Positions 60,348 through 64,000 of a stretch of 64,000 nucleotides of DNA are shown piece by piece. The notes under the pieces were generated by a model. The model saw only the letters and a program-made list of their open reading frames with translations, did no database searches and was not told the origin of the DNA. Origin of the DNA: Paraflavitalea sp. CAU 1676 (lineage in GTDB: Bacteria > Bacteroidota > Bacteroidia > Chitinophagales > Chitinophagaceae); contig NZ_JARHUJ010000006.1 of the NCBI RefSeq assembly GCF_029223285.1, positions 124,001 through 188,000 of the forward strand. Direction: 5' to 3'. How positions within the stretch are numbered: position 1 is the first letter of the stretch; every line of letters begins with the position of its first letter. The position numbers and the translations under genes were made by a program.

Positions 60348-61818
60348 TAAAAGCTGGAGTATACCCCGGCGGCAGGCAAAAGCCGGCCTGGTCATTATTA
60401 TTGCCAAAGCCACCGTAACGATCTTCAAAACGCTGTGGCCGCTGTTGCTGGTCTTGCTTGTTAAAAAGAACAGAAAGGGGGTGGACATGTACGAGATCAT
60501 CATCCTCTCGCTGCCGGTGATCATATTGACCCGCTCGCTGATCGATTACTTCTATTTCCGCTTTTTTATCGCCAACGAAGAATTGGTCATTCGCAAGGGG
60601 CTGATCAGCAAAAAAACGATCACCATTCCGCTTCAAAAAATACAGGCCGTACACATCGAACAAAACCTGTTGCACCAGGTGGCCAATGTAGCCAAGGTAA
60701 AGATCGACACGGCAGGTTCCGAAAAAACGGAGGCGGTCATTGACGCCCTCGAAGTGCCAAAAGCAGAAGAGTTAAAAGCTTTTCTGATGAGAGAACGAAA
60801 AGAATTGACGGAAGGCAGCCCCATTCCCCGGCATGCGCCGGAAACAGCCATCATGCGATTGTCGCTCACCGACCTGCTGCGGCTGGGCATATCGGCCAAT
60901 CATATACAGGCATTCTTCATCGTGCTGGCCTTTAGCATATCATCCCTTCAAAATCTCGAGGAGATCTTTGGCGACCGGGTCATCAGGCTGGTAAAAGATT
61001 CATCATCGCAGGTAGGAATGTCTGTGGTATCTGTTTCGCTGGTAGTGGCATTTGTACTGGGCATATCAGTCGTGGTATCGATGATACGGATATTCCTCAC
61101 CTACTTCGACTTTCAGCTCACCGAAACGGAAAAAGGTTTCAAGGTAAAATCGGGCCTCATCAATACACGCCAAAACCTGGTCCCTTTTTCCAAGATACAG
61201 TATATCTCCTGGGAGGCAAACTGGATACGCCGTAAGATCGGCTTATTCAACCTCGAGTTTCACCAGGTAATGGGCGATACGCAAAGCAACAAAAAGCAAA
61301 GGGTGAAGGTGCCGCTCACCACCTCCGGGTATATAAACGGATTGCTGGCGCATTATCATCCGTTGGTGGCGCACGAAGCAGTGGGCCATTTCGGTATCCA
61401 CGCCTCCTATACCTTCCGGCGAACCTTGTTATCGGCCATACTGCCCATTACCCTGATATTGGCAATTCTCTTATTGATCAAATGGAACCCCTGGTATTTT
61501 CTGATGCTGTTGTACATACCCATCACGGCCGGGCAGGCATACCTCTTCCGCCGCAACTTTCGTTTATACATAGCAGCAGACGCTCTGCAGATCGACAGTG
61601 GCATTTGGGGAAGAAAGACGCAGATCGTACGGTGGTACAAGACACAACAGGTCACTGTTCAGCAATCCATTTACCAACGGCAGCATGGGTTAGCAACCTT
61701 GCAGGTATCAACCGCCGGAGGAACCATCAGCATACCCTTTATTCCGCTGGAGCTGGCGCGGCAACTACACGATTATGCATTGTATGAAACAGAACGCAGT
61801 GACCGGTCCTGGATGTAA
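60331..61818 (+). CDS. Bacterial PH-domain membrane protein, YdbT-like
   Basis: 495 aa. Repeats of the bPH2 module: about 75-150 (FFIANEELVIRKGLISKKTITIPLQKIQAVHIEQNLLHQVANVAKVKIDTAGSEKTEA), 255-335 (FQLTETEKGFKVKSGLINTRQNLVPFSKIQYISWEANWIRRKIGLFNLEFHQVMGD) and 405-480 (RLYIAADALQIDSGIWGRKTQIVRWYKTQQVTVQQSIYQRQHGLATLQVSTAGG), each preceded by TM pairs (about 28-45/52-70, 190-210/228-250, 368-400). Three PH modules linked by TM pairs match YdbT. Works with the smaller partner just upstream; function unknown. Confidence 0.88.
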   Translation: MNQAPDKSWSIPRRQAKAGLVIIIAKATVTIFKTLWPLLLVLLVKKNRKGVDMYEIIILSLPVIILTRSLIDYFYFRFFIANEELVIRKGLISKKTITIPLQKIQAVHIEQNLLHQVANVAKVKIDTAGSEKTEAVIDALEVPKAEELKAFLMRERKELTEGSPIPRHAPETAIMRLSLTDLLRLGISANHIQAFFIVLAFSISSLQNLEEIFGDRVIRLVKDSSSQVGMSVVSVSLVVAFVLGISVVVSMIRIFLTYFDFQLTETEKGFKVKSGLINTRQNLVPFSKIQYISWEANWIRRKIGLFNLEFHQVMGDTQSNKKQRVKVPLTTSGYINGLLAHYHPLVAHEAVGHFGIHASYTFRRTLLSAILPITLILAILLLIKWNPWYFLMLLYIPITAGQAYLFRRNFRLYIAADALQIDSGIWGRKTQIVRWYKTQQVTVQQSIYQRQHGLATLQVSTAGGTISIPFIPLELARQLHDYALYETERSDRSWM

Positions 61819-61836
61819 GAAAGATTGAAAGACCCG

Positions 61837-62718
61837 TCAATTATTCGCCAGCAATATCTGCCAGGCAGCGACTACCTTACCGGCATCCAGCAACTCTTTC
61901 GCATATACATGCAGCTCCTTTTCCATTTCATCGGGGCTCACAGCATAGTATTGTATGATGTTCTTCAGGCGATCGTCGTAAAACGCCGGATCTATCACGG
62001 GCATGTCATGTACGTTGGCGAGCTGGCCAAGATTATTGCCGGTTAAGATATTGCTATGGCGGATAGGATCGGGCAACGCGTCGATGCCAATACCCAACTT
62101 CACATTCGGCTTCTCCACCTGGAACAGGTTACTCTCATCTACCTTACAATACCAGTCGCCGCCAAGCCGGGCTATATGGTGCAGTTTACGTTGATCAATG
62201 AAGCCTTTTTCATCCAGTATCGATTCGTCGATATGCATCACCTTCACTTCGCAGATCACCAGGTTACCAGCCCCTCCTTCCTCTCCCAGCATCTTCACTT
62301 CCTTAACAAGACACTCCATCTTCACCTTGCTTTCTTTTACCATCGGCGGACGAATGGTTGTGGCTGGTTCAGGCGTAAAACCAGCTTTGATGAACTCGTT
62401 CACATCGCGGGGAAACTCGCAGCTGGCCAGGCTCATCTGCTGTACCATACTGTAATCGACAATATTGATCACCACCTCCGGAACATCCAGCACGTTCTGC
62501 AAAGTGTGTTTAGTGGTATTGTCACGCACCCGCCGTGAAGGAGAGAAAATGACCACAGGCGGTTGCGTGGAGAATAGATTAAAAAAGCTGAACGGACTCA
62601 GGTTCACTTGTCCGTTTTTATCGATGGTGCTGGCAAAACAAACCGGCCTTGGCGCAATGGCATGCTGCAGGTAGTTTTGCCTTTGTACTGTTGTAAGTGT
62701 ACTGAGGTCTAAGATCAT
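61837..62718 (-). CDS. Flavin reductase family protein (FMN-binding split barrel)
   Basis: 293 aa. N-terminal half is an FMN-binding split barrel: HAIAPRPVCFASTIDKNGQVNLSPFSFFNLFSTQPPVVIFSPSRRVRDNTTKHTLQNVLDVPEVVINIVDYSMVQQMSLASCEFPRDVNEFIKAGF. This subfamily is common beside homogentisate/tyrosine-degradation genes in Bacteroidota, and here it follows a fumarylacetoacetate hydrolase-like gene by 19 bp. It may be a reductase or an isomerase-type enzyme; substrate not determined. Confidence 0.85.
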   Translation of the reverse strand: MILDLSTLTTVQRQNYLQHAIAPRPVCFASTIDKNGQVNLSPFSFFNLFSTQPPVVIFSPSRRVRDNTTKHTLQNVLDVPEVVINIVDYSMVQQMSLASCEFPRDVNEFIKAGFTPEPATTIRPPMVKESKVKMECLVKEVKMLGEEGGAGNLVICEVKVMHIDESILDEKGFIDQRKLHHIARLGGDWYCKVDESNLFQVEKPNVKLGIGIDALPDPIRHSNILTGNNLGQLANVHDMPVIDPAFYDDRLKNIIQYYAVSPDEMEKELHVYAKELLDAGKVVAAWQILLANN

Positions 62719-62737
62719 TATCGGTCAGTTTCAGGCA

Positions 62738-63754
62738 TTATGCATTTTGCATCTTCTTCCTGGCCAGGATAGAAAAGTCATCATCTTCTTTCACAATGGT
62801 ATTACTGAGAATGCCCAGGCCATCGATTTCCATATCTACCACATCCCCTTCCTGCAGCCATTGCTCAGCATAATTGGGATCGTTTAGCTTTCCGGTACCG
62901 TTTAGCTCGAGGAAGCATCCGGTGCCAACTGTTCCGCTGCCGATCACGTCGCCGGGATATAAAGTAACGCCGTAAGATGCCCGTTCGATGATCTCGGCAA
63001 AGGTCCAATCCATATCACCCACATTGCCATCGCTTACCTGTACACCGTTGACGCGGCATTGCATACGAAGGTTCCAGTTTTTGCCCACGTGACCTTCACG
63101 GGCAGGCATTTCCAATGGCTCCAGTTCGTCCGGTGTAACCAGCCAGGGTCCTATTACGGTAGAGAAGTCTTTTCCTTTGGCTGGCCCCAGGTTCAGCAAC
63201 ATTTCTTCCATTTGCAACGTACGGGCGCTCATGTCATTCATGATCATCAGTCCGCCGATGTATTGATCAGCCTCTTCGGCACGGATATTACGTCCCTGCT
63301 TACAGATCACAATGGCCGCTTCCAGTTCAAAATCGAGCTTTTGAAAATGATCGGGCATACAGAAAATATCGCCTGGCCCCTGGATCGCCTGGTGATTCGT
63401 AAAATAGAAAATGGGATATTGATCAAACTCGGGGATCATAGGTACTTTTCGGTTGCGGCGTGCGGCTGCAACGTGCTGCCGGAAAGCATAACCATCCCTG
63501 CAAGAGGTAGGGAAAGGAACAGGAGCGAGCAACTCCACCGAATCGGGAGAAAAGCCTTTGCTCCGGCTGATGCGCCCTTCACGAACCATCATTTCTCCTC
63601 CCTGTACCATGGGCAGCGATTCCTCCCAATAGCTAAGGAACATACTCATGTTGTGGGGAATATCGGGGTGCAAAGACTCCATATCATACAGCAGCCCATC
63701 AATCAGTGCAGCAAGCCTGTCGTGGCCTTCCCGGCGATAAGATACCAATTTCAT
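62738..63754 (-). CDS. Fumarylacetoacetate hydrolase family protein
   Basis: 338 aa from ATG 63754; the frame opens to 63793 but the family start MKLVSYRREGHDRLAAL is here. Active-site blocks: DFELEAAIVICKQGRNI, GGLMIMNDMSARTLQ, and DVIGSGTVGTGCFLELNGTG near the C-terminus, with the divalent-metal acidic residues. FAH cleaves fumarylacetoacetate to fumarate and acetoacetate, the last step of tyrosine breakdown; related members are decarboxylases or hydratases. Next to the flavin reductase it suggests an aromatic amino-acid degradation locus continuing to the right. Confidence 0.9.
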   Translation of the reverse strand: MKLVSYRREGHDRLAALIDGLLYDMESLHPDIPHNMSMFLSYWEESLPMVQGGEMMVREGRISRSKGFSPDSVELLAPVPFPTSCRDGYAFRQHVAAARRNRKVPMIPEFDQYPIFYFTNHQAIQGPGDIFCMPDHFQKLDFELEAAIVICKQGRNIRAEEADQYIGGLMIMNDMSARTLQMEEMLLNLGPAKGKDFSTVIGPWLVTPDELEPLEMPAREGHVGKNWNLRMQCRVNGVQVSDGNVGDMDWTFAEIIERASYGVTLYPGDVIGSGTVGTGCFLELNGTGKLNDPNYAEQWLQEGDVVDMEIDGLGILSNTIVKEDDDFSILARKKMQNA

Positions 63755-63807
63755 TGCGGCATTTTTAGAGGCTGCAATATATGGAAAAAGCATTGCGCTT
63801 ACCTAAA

Positions 63808-63836
63808 GCCCATCGTGTTGAGCCAACACGATGGGC
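63808..63836. repeat. Perfect 13-bp inverted repeat hairpin
   Basis: GCCCATCGTGTTG (63808-63820) and CAACACGATGGGC (63824-63836) with a 3-nt AGC centre. On the minus strand it is followed by TTTAGG and lies 54 bp before the FAH start. It may terminate the upstream minus-strand gene or act as an operator/attenuator for the FAH operon. Confidence 0.7.
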
Positions 63837-63948
63837 CGGAGAAAATACAGGCGAAAACGAAGTGTCCGCTTAAGCGAGCAGCACTATTGGGGGCTTCAAT
63901 AAAGCGGGCCACTAAAAATGTTAGTTGTTTGGCCCACCTGCCGTAGCA

Positions 63949-64000
63949 CTAATTATTTTTAACTTTCTTCTTTTTCTTACGGTGCCTGCGCGCATTCTTG
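63949..64000 (-). CDS. C-terminus of a very basic protein, cut by window edge
   Basis: Minus strand, stop TAG at 63949-63951. The visible 16 codons read KNARRHRKKKKKVKNN. Such Lys/Arg tails occur on exported or RNA-binding proteins, but the stretch is too short to identify or even be sure it is coding. Confidence 0.35.
   Translation of the reverse strand, partial: KNARRHRKKKKKVKNN

Noticed and set aside
63059-63946. 295-aa plus-strand frame opposite the FAH gene
   Set aside because: Shadow of the FAH coding strand; His-rich with no domain.

Overview
The window reads as chromosomal DNA of a Bacteroidota bacterium, most likely family Chitinophagaceae. Three things point there: many outer-membrane beta-barrel proteins with carboxypeptidase-regulatory-like N-termini, Bacteroidota-only families (TIGR02757, DUF2911, DUF3857 transglutaminases, LptC of the Bacteroidota type), and upstream sequences that match the Bacteroidota promoter -7 element TAnnTTTG rather than strong Shine-Dalgarno sites. 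Genes sit on both strands in short operons. I see no rRNA, tRNA, insertion sequence, prophage or CRISPR array, so this is mostly ordinary backbone with a few accessory loci.

Region by region. 1-6.2 kb: minus-strand genes for a small membrane protein, a glutathione peroxidase-like protein and an aldehyde dehydrogenase, then a DUF3857/transglutaminase protein and a GreA/Rnk-like factor. 6.6-10.5 kb: a plus-strand unit made of a class A beta-lactamase-like serine hydrolase, a GH9 glycosidase and a NodB-type (CE4) polysaccharide deacetylase. The last two are separated only by an A10 tract that contains a dnaX-like -1 slippery heptamer followed directly by a stop codon. 10.7-13.3 kb: fatty acid desaturase, GNAT-like protein, hypothetical. 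13.3-19 kb: two tandem paralogous outer-membrane beta-barrel proteins, the second behind a promoter with a double palindrome. 19-22 kb: minus-strand operon of a trans-sulfuration PLP enzyme, LysE exporter, TIGR02757 protein and an exported RidA. 22.4-28.2 kb: three related small exported proteins, asparagine synthase with two DUF2911 proteins, and AcpH. 28.2-32.9 kb: deoxyhypusine synthase-like enzyme, RpiB, TatC, CNNM/CBS transporter-like protein, guanylate kinase.

32.9-36 kb: a LytS/LytTR two-component system in an apparent operon with two homologous exported proteins, one a lipoprotein, behind its own promoter. 36-40 kb: MeaB GTPase and a surface-polysaccharide set (two glycosyltransferases and an O-antigen ligase/polymerase-like protein). 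40.3-43.6 kb: Lon-N domain protein, type III pantothenate kinase, outer-membrane protein, LptC. 44.2-49.5 kb: ECF sigma factor, anti-sigma-like protein, an exported DUF4097-like protein carrying two SusC-like 'EVVVxGY' motifs, then another beta-barrel receptor-like protein. 49.6-56.4 kb: porin-like protein, NTF2-like exported protein and a TetR-HlyD-MFS(DHA2)-TolC tripartite efflux operon with two operator-like palindromes at its promoter. 57-64 kb: SDR oxidoreductase, lysyl-tRNA synthetase, two bacterial PH-domain membrane proteins, and a flavin reductase/fumarylacetoacetate hydrolase pair typical of aromatic amino-acid breakdown.

The strongest leads are the GH9/CE4 frameshift junction, the two-component system with paired exported proteins, the duplicated palindrome downstream of the promoter at 16.1 kb, and the TonB-box-like motifs in the DUF4097 protein. 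All functional calls rest on motif recognition from translated sequence; no database search was possible.
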